From CAZGSD01 sp964528305 (GTDB taxonomy: Bacteria > Patescibacteriota > Gracilibacteria > UBA1369): a stretch of DNA of 6,147 nt. This document shows positions 5,786-6,147 of this stretch, one piece after another. The stretch is taken from the NCBI GenBank assembly GCA_964528305.1, contig CAZGSD010000021.1, positions 1 to 6,147 on the forward strand, written 5' to 3'. Every line of letters begins with the position of its first letter. The stretch's first letter is position 1. The position numbers and the translations under genes were made by a program. The notes under the pieces are model-generated. The model saw nothing but the letters and a program-made list of their open reading frames with translations, was not told the origin of the DNA and did no database searches.

Positions 5786-5816
5786 CACATAAACGTGCGA
5801 AGCTTGCGTTTATGTG
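5786..5816. terminator. strong hairpin between convergent genes, possible bidirectional terminator without T tract
   Basis: CACATAAACG (5786-5795) and CGTTTATGTG (5807-5816) form a perfect 10-bp stem with an 11-nt loop, which two G-U pairs may reduce to 7. It begins 3 bp after the transketolase stop and lies 37 bp beyond the stop of the minus-strand small ORF. Neither side has a T run (AAATATGAG on plus, TACTCAAG on minus), so it is not a classical intrinsic terminator; it may protect the mRNA 3' end or halt transcription in another way. Confidence 0.5.
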
Positions 5817-5853
5817 AAATATGAGTTTAGCTTTAGTCTAAATTTTGATGATT

Positions 5854-6108
5854 TTACTTCTGATTTGAGCCCAGTAAGGCTTCCAGTGAAAGTGGTAAGG
5901 AGGAGTCCGGGCAGAATTGGGAAGTTTGTGGTGCGGCGGCGTGTTGGGTGGGAGGCAAGAGGCTGGCTAGCAGGTCCGAGCCAGTTACTGATAAATAGGC
6001 CATACCGCTGGAGCTGATAATACTGCCTAAAATAGCCAATAAATGCATGGACAGCCCATGTAGGCGTCGCGGTTTTATTTTTGATATTAGGAGTAGATAA
6101 ATAAGCAT
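5854..6108 (-). CDS. hypothetical small putative membrane protein, 84 aa
   Basis: I recognise no family. The first 10 residues are hydrophobic, then come KPRR (12-15) and a longer hydrophobic helix at about 20-42 (MHLLAILGSIISSSGMAYL), fitting a single membrane anchor or an uncleaved signal with basic residues on the inside. Residues 43-84 are polar, rich in Pro, Ser and Ala with one Cys, and would face outside. Codon choice resembles the other minus-strand genes. An ATG at M21 would give a 64-aa form. Upstream are AGG directly before the ATG (too close for a good Shine-Dalgarno) and a promoter-like TTTACA, 18 bp, TAGTAT, with an inverted repeat in the spacer. The hairpin at 5786-5816 lies at a sensible distance past its stop. 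No homology supports it, so it could be a chance frame. Confidence 0.45.
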   Translation of the reverse strand: MLIYLLLISKIKPRRLHGLSMHLLAILGSIISSSGMAYLSVTGSDLLASLLPPTQHAAAPQTSQFCPDSSLPLSLEALLGSNQK

Positions 6109-6111
6109 CCT

Positions 6112-6143
6112 AATATACTACACCACAAGTGTGGTGTTTGTAA
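6112..6143 (-). promoter_or_regulatory. candidate promoter with inverted repeat in its spacer
   Basis: The minus strand reads TTTACA, 18 bp, then TAGTAT close to the small membrane ORF. Nearly the whole spacer is the inverted repeat CACCACAAGTGTGGTG (6121-6136; arms of 7, centre of 2), a layout seen for repressor-controlled promoters. Because the -10 lies so near the ATG, the transcript would be leaderless or start internally, which weakens the call. Confidence 0.3.
6121..6136. repeat. 16-bp inverted repeat, operator-like
   Basis: CACCACA (6121-6127) and TGTGGTG (6130-6136) are exact reverse complements around AG. On the plus strand it is followed by TTTGTAAA, a poor T tract, so a weak terminator for that strand is possible, though no plus-strand gene ends nearby. 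It is similar in size and geometry (7-2-7) to the palindrome at 4807-4822, but unrelated in sequence. Confidence 0.5.
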
Positions 6144-6147
6144 AGGG

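Noticed and set aside
5814..6017. Plus-strand frame of 67 codons after the hairpin
   Set aside because: Its start lies inside the hairpin's 3' arm and its Arg-rich translation is typical of the antisense of the small membrane frame.
1..6147. CRISPR arrays, tRNA or rRNA genes, insertion sequences, prophage or defence genes
   Set aside because: I saw no regularly spaced repeats, cloverleaf-like segments, transposase or recombinase motifs, or terminal inverted repeats with target duplications.

Overview
The window looks like a contig from an uncultivated bacterium of the Patescibacteria/CPR type. This is an inference. It rests on compact AT-leaning genes, an almost complete lack of Shine-Dalgarno sites, a small coiled-coil hypothetical gene, and a minimal pentose-phosphate gene set with a transketolase split into two separate polypeptides. 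Three genes (lepB, rpe and the transketolase C-terminal half) end at TGA at the expected family C-terminus, so UGA is a stop codon here; this argues against the Gracilibacteria/Absconditabacteria code. A run of exactly 100 N (3337-3436) marks a scaffold gap, which points to a draft or metagenome assembly.

Layout. On the minus strand, 1-1313 is an HI0933/BaiN-type flavoprotein whose C-terminus is cut by the window edge, preceded by a 133-aa charged coiled-coil protein (1317-1718) with a 3-bp gap. From a divergent 65-bp intergenic region, a plus-strand pair starts: the transketolase N-terminal half (1784-2635) and a short type I signal peptidase (2648-3115). A promoter then leads into a DUF192-type lipoprotein (3197-3600) that is broken by the assembly gap. 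Its 3' end overlaps the 3' end of rpe, the second gene of a minus-strand rpiB-rpe operon (4761 to 3587). Divergent from rpiB, across a palindrome, is the transketolase C-terminal half (4844-5782). The last 365 bp hold a strong hairpin, a small putative membrane protein on the minus strand, and a 16-bp inverted repeat.

Function. Ribulose-5-phosphate 3-epimerase, ribose-5-phosphate isomerase B and the two transketolase halves would together form the non-oxidative pentose-phosphate interconversions, without a transaldolase in view. The most notable point is that both transketolase halves keep the fold and the diphosphate/metal-binding residues, but lack many of the family's usual active-site residues. 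The N-terminal half has no histidine at all before residue 220, so the histidines that normally surround the thiamine diphosphate and substrate are gone. This is either a transketolase-like enzyme with altered chemistry or a pseudoenzyme kept in a pentose-phosphate locus.

The plus strand is rich in G over C whichever strand carries the gene, so the plus strand is probably the leading replication strand.
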